Shown here: positions 1-8,430 of the stretch, piece by piece
Position numbering within the stretch: position 1 is the stretch's first letter
Layout of the letters: every line of letters starts with the position of its first letter
NCBI GenBank assembly: GCA_903931645.1
Contig: CAIZDF010000587.1
Coordinates: 1-16,180 of the forward strand
From: an uncultured Tolumonas sp.
Lineage (GTDB): Bacteria > Pseudomonadota > Gammaproteobacteria > Enterobacterales > Aeromonadaceae
Direction: 5' to 3'
DNA: 16,180 nucleotides
Notes under the pieces: generated by a model
What the model saw: only the letters and a program-made list of their open reading frames with translations
Database searches by the model: none
Told to the model about the DNA's origin: nothing
Made by a program: the position numbers and the translations under genes

Positions 1-197
1 AAAACACCTCTTTTATTACCTTATTAAAAGAGACAAAAATAAAAATAGCCTGTGAATTACTAATAGAATCAAAATATTCTATGCAAGAGATCAGTGAGTC
101 GATTGGCTTTTCATCACAGAGTGTTTTTAGCCGTTTCTTCAAAACTAATCTATCGATGAGCCCTTTAGCATTCAGAGATGAACACCGAGCTAAATAA
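1..197 (+). CDS. AraC-family transcriptional regulator, C-terminal fragment (5' end outside window)
   Basis: An open frame enters from the left edge (first full codon at 3) and stops with TAA at 195-197, giving about 64 residues. The segment IGFSSQSVFSRFFK followed by LSMSPLAFR matches the second helix-turn-helix and recognition helix of AraC/XylS regulators (family consensus GFssqsyFsRvFKkxxGxtPxxyR). The upstream part (KIKIACELLIESKYSMQEIS) fits the linker helix and the start of the second HTH. The N-terminal sensor domain is missing, so the effector cannot be inferred. The gene runs towards the alginate operon and ends 14 nt before its terminator. The fragment is clearly richer in A+T (about 32% GC over bases 1-180 by hand count) than the operon genes. 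Any role in alginate control is speculation. Confidence 0.85.
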   Translation, partial: NTSFITLLKETKIKIACELLIESKYSMQEISESIGFSSQSVFSRFFKTNLSMSPLAFRDEHRAK

Positions 198-210
198 TAA
201 TTAATCTAAG

Positions 211-233
211 AAAAAACCCGGAAAAATTCCGGG
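211..233 (-). terminator. Rho-independent terminator of the alginate operon
   Basis: A perfect 7-bp stem (CCCGGAA/TTCCGGG, 217-223 with 227-233) closes a 3-nt loop. Read on the minus strand it is followed at once by six T residues (211-216), the standard intrinsic terminator layout. It lies 31 nt beyond the stop codon of the last operon gene. On the plus strand no T-run follows the stem, so it acts mainly on the minus-strand operon. Confidence 0.85.
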
Positions 234-263
234 CAAAAAGGGGATTTTTCGGAAATAACAACC

Positions 264-1562
264 TCAAGGTAATGACGTACCTGGATCCAGTAAATTGTCG
301 GTATAGATAGTATTAGTTGCCCCTTTCACATAAAACTTAGCCAGTGGATTACCGGTAAAATCATTGCCGCTGAAAGTGTCTCCATCGGTAGCATTCAATT
401 TTAGAATATAAGCGCCTGTCGCCGTGATATCGTTTTGCGACCACACGTTGCCACGATTGATACCATCATTGCCTACCCGCTCCGGTTCATCCGTCCCTTT
501 AAAGGTATAAATACCGTTATCGGTGTTGCCGTAAATCATGTTGCCCTGAAAATTGTTATAGGATGACCCGACTGAGAGCCGAATACCGGTTTTATTACCC
601 TGCACAATATTGCCGCGAATAATATTGTTGTTACTTTCAAACAACGCAATACCGGTATCTTCGTTATCAAATACCTGATTATTCTCGACCAGCGAATAAT
701 CCACCGAACGATGCAACATGATGCCATGACCCGCATTGCTGTAACTATTGTTGTAGCGGATCACCAGATTGTTGCAGCGCTGCGAGCAGATAATGCCGTG
801 GTCGCCATTATGGTGGGAACTGTTACTGGTGATGGTCAGATAATCGGAGTCATCATGCGGATCCAGCCCATATTTCACATTATGATCAAACTCGTTACCG
901 CTGATCATCATGCCGTAAGCACCGTATGTGAATACCCCGAAATAGTTATTGTGGATGCGGCTATTGAGAATATTGCCATACACACGAACGTCATTCAGCG
1001 TGCCCGATACTTTCCAGGTTAACCCGTATGATTCCGAGGCGTAATAGCCCAGATAACCGATATCACTGCCGGTGACATCCATGCGTGATTGTTTATCGGC
1101 AGCACCGGATCGCACACGAATGTAGGCCCGATTAGCCGTGGTGTAATCAGTGTCCGGCCCCTGTACCGCTTCGTCCCACGACAGCACTTTGGTATGATTA
1201 ATTTGCACAATGCCGTAATCGGCGGTCAGATTAACGACACTATTGGCCAGCCCGGTGTTGTTAGACAACAGACGAAACTCAATGACAGGATCTGTCGGAT
1301 CATTACCATCAATCAGTAACGCAGAACCATCGGTTAATTTGAGGTTCGCCTTTAACAGATAGATCCCCCCGCCCTGATTAACCAGTTGTAGCGGTTTCAA
1401 TGCCGCAATATCAGCGACCCGACAAATACCGCCCGTTTGTAGATATAAGGTATTGCTGGAGTTGGCATACCGCAGATTAGCGGTCGTACAACTGCTGGCC
1501 GCAAGCCCTGGCAAATGCCAGAACGCAAGCAACAGTGCAATCAGATATCCTGCTTTTTTCAT
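264..1562 (-). CDS. Secreted or periplasmic mannuronan C5-epimerase (single parallel beta-helix module)
   Basis: A 432-residue protein related to alginate C5-epimerases, which turn beta-D-mannuronate into alpha-L-guluronate in the polymer. The catalytic motif YGLDPHD lies at residues 231-237. Around it are Asn/Gly-rich beta-helix coils with spaced 'GI' turns (about 195-360), typical of the A-module of Azotobacter AlgE enzymes and of the AlgG core. The start chosen is the Met at 1562, because GGAGG lies 8 nt upstream and a clear signal peptide follows (MKKAGYLIALLLAFW). An in-frame ATG at 1604 has no ribosome site. The mature end starts near A21/A22. C25 and C47 may form a disulfide; ASSC at 22-25 loosely fits a lipobox. 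No calcium-binding R-module or type I secretion tail is visible. It is last in the operon, 60 nt after manA, and is a second epimerase beside AlgG. I assign no symbol because algE is ambiguous. Confidence 0.85.
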   Translation of the reverse strand: MKKAGYLIALLLAFWHLPGLAASSCTTANLRYANSSNTLYLQTGGICRVADIAALKPLQLVNQGGGIYLLKANLKLTDGSALLIDGNDPTDPVIEFRLLSNNTGLANSVVNLTADYGIVQINHTKVLSWDEAVQGPDTDYTTANRAYIRVRSGAADKQSRMDVTGSDIGYLGYYASESYGLTWKVSGTLNDVRVYGNILNSRIHNNYFGVFTYGAYGMMISGNEFDHNVKYGLDPHDDSDYLTITSNSSHHNGDHGIICSQRCNNLVIRYNNSYSNAGHGIMLHRSVDYSLVENNQVFDNEDTGIALFESNNNIIRGNIVQGNKTGIRLSVGSSYNNFQGNMIYGNTDNGIYTFKGTDEPERVGNDGINRGNVWSQNDITATGAYILKLNATDGDTFSGNDFTGNPLAKFYVKGATNTIYTDNLLDPGTSLP

Positions 1563-1622
1563 TACTTTATCCTCCAGAGGAAACCTCTTTGCCACTTTAG
1601 TCATAACGTGGCATCGACGAAG

Positions 1623-2897
1623 TTAATGCATCAATGATGGGCCAATACGCACCCTTGCGACTTTGCCATGGCCGCTCAGTTGCCAGCCCTGACTGGCTGC
1701 CGGCAGCAGCACACTGGACGCAGGCGTCAGTGTCCACGGTTCGCCTTGTGCATTGGTTAGCGTGATCGTGCCTTTCAGGCAAAATAACAGTTCAACCTCG
1801 GGTAACAGTCCGACCGGAAAAGTGTCGCCACTTTGCAGGCGTAGAATCGAGAGCTCAAAGTCATCCACCGGTACAGGAAACCGCTGTTCTATTTGATTCA
1901 CAGACTGTTTGTTTGCAGGCTGGCGCATAATATCTGGCGTCATACTGCGAAAGATCACCGTCGACAGGAGTTCATCCGGTGCGATATGTTTTTTCGTTAA
2001 CCCAGCCCGCAACACATTGTCTGAGCTGGCCATGACCTCAACACCCGTTCCCCGCAGATAAGCGTGCGGTGTGCCAGCGGGAATAAACATCGCCTCCCCC
2101 GGCACCAGCGAGACCAGATTCAGCACGAGCGGAGACAAAATCCCGCTATCGCCTGGGTGCTCCAGTGCTAACCGCCGCACTTCAGCAAAAGCGGGTTCAT
2201 GTTGGAATTGCAGGCTGGGGCCGGCAGCAGAGAGCAGATGTTCCAGCTCTTTGCCCGACAACAACAATAGCCAGCTATAAAAAGCCGCCAGTGCCGTTTC
2301 CCCCTCTTTTTGCAGTCGTTTCGCCCAAGTCAGCAATTGGTGCTCACCGACTAACACTAACAAGCGCACGATCTCAGCAATGGGCCGGAACCCGACTAAG
2401 CCGACAAACGGCGTCAGTGCGTATAACAACTCCGGCTTATGATTGGCGTCATGGTAGTTACGCTCTGCAGCGGTGAGCGGAATACCAATTGCATTTTCGT
2501 GGGCAAAACCTGCTTGCGCCTGCGCCGAATCAGGGTGCACCTGAATAGACAAGGCTTTTTTGGCCGACAAGATTTTGAATAAAAACGGTAATTTCGGCCC
2601 GAAGCGCTGGATCGAACGCGCACCGAGAATGGCATGCGGTTGCCCGTCGATCAGTTGTTCCAGTGAAAACTGTGCATCGGGAAACACTACCTGTGAAGGT
2701 GCTTTCGGGTGAGCACCGACCCACACTTCCGCCTGTGGTTGTTGTTGCGGGTTTTCAATACCGAGCAACCAGGGCAATACATCGGTCGTGCCCCAATCAT
2801 AAGGTTGCAGACTATTAATCAGCCACAATGGCTGTTGCAGCATTTCACCGCCAATGGCTTGCCACGCGGCCTGAAATGTCTCTTCCATCATTTTCAT
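1623..2897 (-). CDS. manA: Mannose-6-phosphate isomerase, type I (zinc-dependent)
   Basis: Interconverts fructose-6-phosphate and mannose-6-phosphate in the cytoplasm, the first step toward GDP-mannose. The 424-residue protein shows the type I signature: QVHP zinc ligands at 119-122, Glu156 in KPE, His279 in PAGTPHAY, and the family pattern GVEVMASSDNVLRAGLT at 285-301 with the catalytic Arg298. The C-terminal cupin-like domain (about 330-424) is also present, so the protein looks full length. GGAGG sits 8 nt before the ATG, and the gene begins 3 nt after the manB stop, which suggests translational coupling. Pseudomonas alginate operons rely on the isomerase domain of AlgA instead, so a separate ManA here is unusual. 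Whether it also serves mannose catabolism is unknown. Confidence 0.93.
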   Translation of the reverse strand: MKMMEETFQAAWQAIGGEMLQQPLWLINSLQPYDWGTTDVLPWLLGIENPQQQPQAEVWVGAHPKAPSQVVFPDAQFSLEQLIDGQPHAILGARSIQRFGPKLPFLFKILSAKKALSIQVHPDSAQAQAGFAHENAIGIPLTAAERNYHDANHKPELLYALTPFVGLVGFRPIAEIVRLLVLVGEHQLLTWAKRLQKEGETALAAFYSWLLLLSGKELEHLLSAAGPSLQFQHEPAFAEVRRLALEHPGDSGILSPLVLNLVSLVPGEAMFIPAGTPHAYLRGTGVEVMASSDNVLRAGLTKKHIAPDELLSTVIFRSMTPDIMRQPANKQSVNQIEQRFPVPVDDFELSILRLQSGDTFPVGLLPEVELLFCLKGTITLTNAQGEPWTLTPASSVLLPAASQGWQLSGHGKVARVRIGPSLMH

Positions 2898-2900
2898 GAT

Positions 2901-4274
2901 TTAGCCCTCCTGGCGTAACAGCGATAAAATTTCCGCTGTCTTTTGTTGCATCAACACTTCATCAGCGCGCGACTCAACATTCAGTCGCACAACCGGTTCG
3001 GTATTCGAGCTGCGCAGATTAAAACGCCAATCATCGAAGGACAGACTGATGCCATCGGTGTAATCGATGTTCAACGCCTGCCCGCTGTATGCATCTAACA
3101 CACGCTGGATCGCCTGCTTCGGATCGCTGAGGTGGCTGTTAATTTCACCCGGTGATGGGTAACGGGCAATGCGTTCGGCTACCAATGTCGACAGCGGTTG
3201 TTTGCGGACACACAACAGCTCCAGCACCAGTAACCACGGGATCATGCCACTGTCGCAATAACCAAAATCACGGAAATAGTGATGGGCGCTCATCTCGCCG
3301 CCATAGACCGCATCTTCGGCGCGCATGCGCTCTTTGATAAAAGCATGACCAGTTTTCGACATCACCGGCACTCCACCGGTTTGAGTGACGATCTCTTCGG
3401 TGTTCCACGTCAGGCGCGGGTCGTAAATAATGCGGGCACCGGGTTTCTTCAGCAGAAAACTTTCCGCCAGCAAACCAACGATGTAATACCCCTCGATAAA
3501 TTCACCGTGTTGATCAAACAGGAAACAACGATCAAAATCGCCGTCCCACGCGATCCCCATATCAGCACCATAGGCATGTACTGCATTGGCCGTGTCCGCG
3601 CGATTTTCCGGCAACAACGGGTTAGGAATACCATGCGGGAATGTGCCGTCCGGCTCATTGTGGATCTTAATCAATTGCACCGGCACCCGTTGGCTGATAA
3701 ACACCTTTTCAATGGCATTGATCACATGACCAGCAGCCCCATTGCCAGCATTTACGACCAGTTTTTTCGGCGTTAATTTACTGAAATCGATATAACTCAT
3801 CAGGTGATCAATATACGCCGACAGAATGCTTTCCTGACGATACAGCCCGGGAATGCCGGCTTGCGGGCCATAATCGATCATCTCAGCCATACGGCGGATC
3901 TCATTCAAGCCGGTGTCACCACTGATTGGCCGACTGCCGCTGCGCACCAGTTTCATGCCGTTATAGTCGATAGGGTTATGTGACGCGGTGACTTCAATGC
4001 CGCCGTCAACCCCCAAAAACCAGGTGGCGAAATAGATCTCTTCGGTGCCGGTCATACCTAAATCGATAACATCGGCACCACTGTCGCGTAACCCTTGTAC
4101 CAGCGCTTGTTTTAATCCTTCACTGGAAAGGCGCACATCACCGCCCACTACAACGGCACGCGCATTCAGATAACGGGCATAAGCACGCCCGATACGATAG
4201 GCAACATCTTCGTCCAGTTCGTCACCCAATCGGCCACGGATATCGTAGGCTTTAAAGCAATTAAATGATCCCAT
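2901..4274 (-). CDS. manB: Phosphomannomutase (ManB/CpsG type)
   Basis: Converts mannose-6-phosphate to mannose-1-phosphate. The 457-residue alpha-D-phosphohexomutase shows all four active-site loops: TASHNP with phosphoserine Ser98 (96-101), the metal loop DGDFDR (244-249), the sugar loop GEMSAHHY (326-333) and the phosphate loop RSSNTEP (421-427). The N-terminus [14 protein letters not shown] and the overall length match enterobacterial CpsG/ManB (456 residues, colanic acid pathway) better than Pseudomonas AlgC. The start at 4274 is chosen because AGAGGA precedes it at normal spacing and the family begins here. A longer frame opening at 4436 would overlap algA and adds residues unlike the family. 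It lies 82 nt after algA. In Pseudomonas this enzyme (algC) is encoded outside the operon. Confidence 0.92.
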   Translation of the reverse strand: MGSFNCFKAYDIRGRLGDELDEDVAYRIGRAYARYLNARAVVVGGDVRLSSEGLKQALVQGLRDSGADVIDLGMTGTEEIYFATWFLGVDGGIEVTASHNPIDYNGMKLVRSGSRPISGDTGLNEIRRMAEMIDYGPQAGIPGLYRQESILSAYIDHLMSYIDFSKLTPKKLVVNAGNGAAGHVINAIEKVFISQRVPVQLIKIHNEPDGTFPHGIPNPLLPENRADTANAVHAYGADMGIAWDGDFDRCFLFDQHGEFIEGYYIVGLLAESFLLKKPGARIIYDPRLTWNTEEIVTQTGGVPVMSKTGHAFIKERMRAEDAVYGGEMSAHHYFRDFGYCDSGMIPWLLVLELLCVRKQPLSTLVAERIARYPSPGEINSHLSDPKQAIQRVLDAYSGQALNIDYTDGISLSFDDWRFNLRSSNTEPVVRLNVESRADEVLMQQKTAEILSLLRQEG

Positions 4275-4356
4275 TTTGCTGTCCTCTGCTATCAACGATC
4301 CTGTTGCAACAAAGTGCTGGCAGAGCCTTTCTACATGGGCTGCTGTCAGCGTATGG

Positions 4357-5826
4357 TTAATGCGGAACGATGCGCACTCCCTGTGCCATCGGCCAGTTTT
4401 GCGCTGGCGTCGAATCCCGTTCATTAACCCGACCATACATGTCTGCCACCCGCTCGATATCTTTATCCTGCAGATAACTGCCGGTCTGGATCTCGATGAT
4501 CTCCAGCGGTACCTGGCCTGGGTTACTCAGTCGGTGGAAGACACCGGCAGGGATATAGGTAGATTGGTTTTCCCCCATCAAAATGGTTTCGTCGCCAATG
4601 GTGGCCTGCGCACAACCCGACACCACCACCCAATGTTCAGAGCGATGTAAATGGCGATGCAGTGAAATGCTTTGTTGTGGTTGAATTGTCAGGTGCTGCA
4701 CACCAAACCGCTGCCCTTTATCAATGGCATCCACGCTGCCCCATGGCCGGAACATTTCCCGGTGATGTTGTGCTTCCGGGCGATCCTCTTTTTCCAGTTT
4801 TTTCACCAGCTGTTTGACGTCTTGCACTTTATTAATATTCGCCACCAGCACGGCATCCTTGGTCTCAATGACCACGGTATCTTGCATGCCGATCAGACTG
4901 ACTGTCCGATGGGTGGTGTGGACGTAACAATGATCGGTATCAATCAGCTCGGCAGCGCCTTTCACCAGATTGAATTGCGGATCTTTGTCTTGTTCCTCCC
5001 ACAAAGCCGACCAGCTACCGACATCGCTCCAGCCCGCCTGCAACGGCACTACCACGGCATCATCGGTTTTTTCCATGATGGCGTAATCGATAGAATCATC
5101 TGGGCAAAACGCAAAACTGTCGGGATCAATGCGCCAGAAATCGAGATCGCGGAATTTGCGTTCTAATGACAACTGGCAAATGTCATAAATATCCGGCTGG
5201 AATTTTTTCAACTCCTGCAGGAAACGGCTGGCTTTAAACATGAACATGCCGCTGTTCCAGAAATAGTCACCGCTGGCGAGAAAACTGATCGCCGTGGCAC
5301 GATCGGGTTTTTCAACAAACCGCTCTACCGGCACCGCTTCCAGCCCATTCACCGAATGGCTTTTCACATAACCATAACCAGTTTCCGGCGCAGTCGGCAC
5401 AATGCCGAATAACACCAGTTTGCCGGCCTCCGCTTCCGCACGCCCGCGTTCTAAAGCCGCATGAAATGCCGGTAAATCACGGATCACATGGTCGGCCGGT
5501 AATACCAGCATCAGGTCGTCACCCTCTTCCTCAGTGATCAACATGGCGGATAAGGCCACTGCCGGTGCTGTATTCCGCCCAAACGGTTCCAGCAACACGC
5601 TGTGTGTCGCACGGCTGATTTGTTGCATCTGTTCGCGTACGATAAAACGATGCAACTGATTACAAACCAAAAATGGTTTACCGAACTGTTTTTCCGGCAA
5701 CCGCATGACTGTTTGCTGTAACAGCGTGTGGTCACCTAATAAGTTCAGAAACTGCTTTGGATATTGCTTACGGGAAAGCGGCCAAAGACGTGAACCACTA
5801 CCACCTGAGAGAATGACTGGGATCAT
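4357..5826 (-). CDS. algA: Mannose-1-phosphate guanylyltransferase / mannose-6-phosphate isomerase (AlgA)
   Basis: Makes GDP-mannose from mannose-1-phosphate and GTP. The 489-residue protein has the nucleotidyltransferase loop [19 protein letters not shown] (8-26), GRNTAP (83-88), FVEKPD (170-175, mannose-1-phosphate site) and the WNSGMF segment (190-195). The C-terminal cupin carries the type II isomerase domain (about 355-465). Its N-terminus is nearly that of Pseudomonas AlgA. The cupin metal motif, usually QMHHHRAEHW, reads [10 protein letters not shown] here (390-399), so isomerase activity is uncertain; it may act as a plain GMP like ManC. A GGAG ribosome site precedes the ATG at 5826. 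It follows algL by 100 nt and is followed by manB and manA. The C-terminal tail after residue 466 is longer and not conserved. Confidence 0.93.
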   Translation of the reverse strand: MIPVILSGGSGSRLWPLSRKQYPKQFLNLLGDHTLLQQTVMRLPEKQFGKPFLVCNQLHRFIVREQMQQISRATHSVLLEPFGRNTAPAVALSAMLITEEEGDDLMLVLPADHVIRDLPAFHAALERGRAEAEAGKLVLFGIVPTAPETGYGYVKSHSVNGLEAVPVERFVEKPDRATAISFLASGDYFWNSGMFMFKASRFLQELKKFQPDIYDICQLSLERKFRDLDFWRIDPDSFAFCPDDSIDYAIMEKTDDAVVVPLQAGWSDVGSWSALWEEQDKDPQFNLVKGAAELIDTDHCYVHTTHRTVSLIGMQDTVVIETKDAVLVANINKVQDVKQLVKKLEKEDRPEAQHHREMFRPWGSVDAIDKGQRFGVQHLTIQPQQSISLHRHLHRSEHWVVVSGCAQATIGDETILMGENQSTYIPAGVFHRLSNPGQVPLEIIEIQTGSYLQDKDIERVADMYGRVNERDSTPAQNWPMAQGVRIVPH

Positions 5827-5907
5827 GATTATTGCTCCATGCTGCTCATGCTGTTTAAGGACATCGTCCCTATGACTACACGGGCTTGTTTATCAGCCAG
5901 CCCTGGC

Positions 5908-5941
5908 TTATTGCGTAAATCCTGATTTATTGCGTAAATCC
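5908..5941. repeat. 15-bp direct repeat duplicating the end of algL
   Basis: TTATTGCGTAAATCC occurs at 5908-5922 and again at 5927-5941 with a 19-nt period. The right copy contains the algL stop codon and its last codons; the left copy repeats them, stop included, just beyond the gene. It looks like a small local tandem duplication. Flanking CCTGG (5902-5906) and CCAGG (5940-5944) could pair weakly, but no T-run follows, so I do not call a terminator. Confidence 0.8.
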
Positions 5942-7054
5942 AGGCTCGTTGCGCAAATAGAGGTAACTAAGATCGCCACCCAAGCGGGTCATTTTCAGTG
6001 TTGATAACGATTTAAGTAACGGTAACCACTCCCGGTTACCCGAGATAGCGATGTAAGGTGCCAGCCAGGCAAGCCGCCCATGTTCACGCAGACTTTCTTT
6101 GACTTGTTTAGCCCCTGCTGCCTGCGCCAGTGCACTGCTGTCATCCAAATTGCGGATCACGAGTGCCGCCAAACGTTGCAATGCTGCATTATCAGCACTC
6201 AACCAGTGCTGACCATTGGCTTCACCAAAAGCAGCCAGCAATACCAAGGGTTGCAGGGCAAAGTTGTGATAACTCAAAGCCCGACTGCGACGTTTCAACT
6301 CATTGGGCAACTCACCATCGGCGTTAATGTGGGCCATCGCATTGAGATAAACCTCGCCAGACCAATTGAACAGATCGGAGCGATTCAGTATGACTGCAGT
6401 CGTCATCACCCCCCAGGCGGCCCAATAATCGTGATTGTTGATCTGATCTGGTTTGCGATGGCTGTAATCTTTTACTACTTCACCAGCGACTAACCCCAGC
6501 CAGCGTTCCAACGCCTGACGTTCCACTTTCGGAAAGCTGGGGTCATCCTCTGGCAGGTTTAGTTTTATTTTCAGATAGTTGGCAGCAACAGCTCCCAGCG
6601 TCCATTTCCGAATGGCTTTTCCCACTGCAGACTTAGTCGGTTGCAGCAGCGCACCAGCCTTGGCCCACGCCAGCCAATGCTGACGTAAGCATTGCAGATC
6701 CTGCTCGGTGCCTTTGCCTTTAAATAATTTGTCCGTCAACGCCGCCGATAATTGCTGTAAATCAGACATCGGTGCCGACAACGCTTCATAGCGTGCTTCG
6801 TTGTCATCGTCGATCACATCTTTCGATTTTTCCGACTGCACATATTTACTGGGGATCTCAAGCCCGCCCTGATAGAAGTTCAGTGGCGGGCAATCTGTGG
6901 CCTGCTCTGATATGCCAATAGTCAGATGGCCTTGCAGATAGCCCACCGGCGCCTGCAATACCGCATTAGCCGGTGCAGCCCCAAAACAGGCAAAGAGACC
7001 AGCCAAGAGAAAACCCGTCAGAGAAATCACTGAATAACTGCGTGCTATGTTCAT
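5927..7054 (-). CDS. algL: Periplasmic alginate lyase, PL5 family
   Basis: Cleaves polymannuronate by beta-elimination in the periplasm; in alginate producers it clears polymer that fails to be exported. The family hallmark NNHDYWAAW (207-215, catalytic Asn207 and His208; Pseudomonas has NNHSYW) and LPNELKRRSRALSYHNFAL (249-267, with Arg258 and Tyr262) are intact. Lys70 in SKY matches the conserved substrate lysine. A Sec signal peptide with AANA-type end covers residues 1 to about 31. The length (375) is close to the usual ~367. Two ATGs are possible: 7060 overlaps the algX stop as ATGA, but its GGGAG abuts the codon, while the ATG at 7054 stands 6 nt from GGGAG and is preferred. Coupling to algX is likely either way. 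A 15-bp repeat duplicates its 3' end. Confidence 0.93.
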   Translation of the reverse strand: MNIARSYSVISLTGFLLAGLFACFGAAPANAVLQAPVGYLQGHLTIGISEQATDCPPLNFYQGGLEIPSKYVQSEKSKDVIDDDNEARYEALSAPMSDLQQLSAALTDKLFKGKGTEQDLQCLRQHWLAWAKAGALLQPTKSAVGKAIRKWTLGAVAANYLKIKLNLPEDDPSFPKVERQALERWLGLVAGEVVKDYSHRKPDQINNHDYWAAWGVMTTAVILNRSDLFNWSGEVYLNAMAHINADGELPNELKRRSRALSYHNFALQPLVLLAAFGEANGQHWLSADNAALQRLAALVIRNLDDSSALAQAAGAKQVKESLREHGRLAWLAPYIAISGNREWLPLLKSLSTLKMTRLGGDLSYLYLRNEPGFTQ

Positions 7055-7056
7055 CT

Positions 7057-8430
7057 TCATCTCCCTGCGGTCTGTAACAAGTTATCGGGGAAATGACAGA
7101 CGCTGGCATTGATAGTAGTTTTTCCACGCGCAGCGCCAGGCAGGGCTAAATCAAGGGAAACGAAAAAGCGCGGTTGTTTCATCTCGACATTACCCAACAC
7201 AAAACTAAAACGTCCGCTGTCAGTGAGCTGACTGTTTTTTCTGATCTGAAAATCACTTTTCCCGCCATCGGAATACCAGACTGTGAGCAGTAATTGTTCG
7301 ATGGATGGATCGCTTAATTTCAAATCAAAAATCAACTGACTAGGATGCGTCTTCAGCAGGTTGGCGCCGAAGATCACATCGTTCAGTTTGTTCCCCTGAA
7401 AAACCTGTGTTTTCTGCTCCAGCGTCGGATAAGACTCGCAACCGTTATTCACTAACGCAACCATTTGCCGTAATTGCGATGCACTGAGTTTGCGATGCTC
7501 ATATGGCAATTCCCATAAAATCAGTTTTGGCGGTTTAGTTTGGAAAGCCTCCGAGGTCAGTAATTTCGTCCATCCGACGCTGCTGTTGCCGTCATCAGGC
7601 GTATAATTACTGACCTTTCGTGATAGGCTCTGCTGTAAAAAACCATTGAAATTAAAACGATTCTCCACCGATTGACTGGAACCGATCAGCCAGATGTCAT
7701 CAGCTGTCGTTGTTGCCACATCAACCGCTTTGGTGACAAAGTGCGGCGTGAACTCCAGTGGATAACGCTGGCCGCCACACAGTGCCTGCGACTGATTATT
7801 TAATAGCCCACTGATTTTCAGCACACCCTGCGCAGAGGTTTCAAAACGTTGTTCAGGTTGGTGTTCAAACAACGCTAATTTGCGAATATCCGCAGCCGCT
7901 AATTGTGCAGTTTGTTTCGCGCCAGATGACGTCCAGTGTATGTCACGTTTGAAGAAAAACGGCTCTGCTGATCCCGACACTGTTGGCTGCAAACGCTCAT
8001 ACGCGGGCACTAAAAAACCGGCCTGACGAAAAAAGAGCAAAGTCTGTAGATATTCTTTCGTTGTTTCAGCAGCGGTTCCCTTACTCAGCTGATGATCGGC
8101 ATACATCAACGTCCGCGATGGCGGCATAACCAGCATCACAGTGGTGCCTTTTTGCGCTAACTCCTGCACCAGTAATTTGAGCAAAAAAGCGCGCTCTGGG
8201 GTTGTTAATGGTTCGGCATTGCTCGCCCGCTCTGTAGCCGCAAACAACCAACCGGCGCTCCCTTCCTTCAAAGCAACTTCTGCCGATGTTTTTTGTGCTT
8301 CCGGGCACAACTGACAGCAAGGTTCGGCAGCATATTTAGGCAAATCATTATCAGCCGCCTGTGACACGCCAGCGCCGGTGACACTCAATAGAAATGTCAG
8401 AACACTAAAAATGGGTGCGAACTTATTCAT
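7057..8430 (-). CDS. algX: Alginate O-acetyltransferase AlgX (SGNH-like, periplasmic)
   Basis: In Pseudomonas, AlgX transfers acetyl groups to mannuronate and bridges AlgK and the periplasmic complex. The 457-residue protein has a signal peptide (MNKFAPIFSVLTFLLSVTGA), a Cys-rich start (CCQLC, 38-42), the DIHW motif (163-166, matching catalytic Asp and His) and GSSQS (250-254), where the nucleophilic serine is expected, followed by FNFNGFL. A C-terminal carbohydrate-binding-like beta domain spans about 340-457. The start at 8430 is chosen because GGAGG precedes it and the signal peptide begins there; a longer frame from 8517 lies inside algG. It overlaps the algG stop by 8 nt. No algI, algJ or algF accompanies it in the window, so acetylation is doubtful and a structural role is possible. 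Confidence 0.88.
   Translation of the reverse strand: MNKFAPIFSVLTFLLSVTGAGVSQAADNDLPKYAAEPCCQLCPEAQKTSAEVALKEGSAGWLFAATERASNAEPLTTPERAFLLKLLVQELAQKGTTVMLVMPPSRTLMYADHQLSKGTAAETTKEYLQTLLFFRQAGFLVPAYERLQPTVSGSAEPFFFKRDIHWTSSGAKQTAQLAAADIRKLALFEHQPEQRFETSAQGVLKISGLLNNQSQALCGGQRYPLEFTPHFVTKAVDVATTTADDIWLIGSSQSVENRFNFNGFLQQSLSRKVSNYTPDDGNSSVGWTKLLTSEAFQTKPPKLILWELPYEHRKLSASQLRQMVALVNNGCESYPTLEQKTQVFQGNKLNDVIFGANLLKTHPSQLIFDLKLSDPSIEQLLLTVWYSDGGKSDFQIRKNSQLTDSGRFSFVLGNVEMKQPRFFVSLDLALPGAARGKTTINASVCHFPDNLLQTAGR

Noticed and set aside
264..600. C-terminal R-modules or type I secretion signal on the second epimerase
   Set aside because: No calcium-binding nonapeptide repeats (GGxGxDxLx) are visible; the protein ends soon after the beta-helix.
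711..1022. Open frame on the plus strand inside the epimerase gene, and similar frames elsewhere opposite real genes
   Set aside because: Antisense to well-recognised genes, with no ribosome site or family features; they reflect codon bias of the true strand.
4275..4436. Longer N-terminus for the phosphomannomutase from an ATG at 4436
   Set aside because: It would overlap algA by 80 nt, lacks a ribosome site and adds residues foreign to the family; the Met at 4274 has a good site and the family's N-terminus.
5859..5869. Small hairpin GGAC-ATC-GTCC upstream of algA
   Set aside because: Only four base pairs with no T-run; expected by chance.
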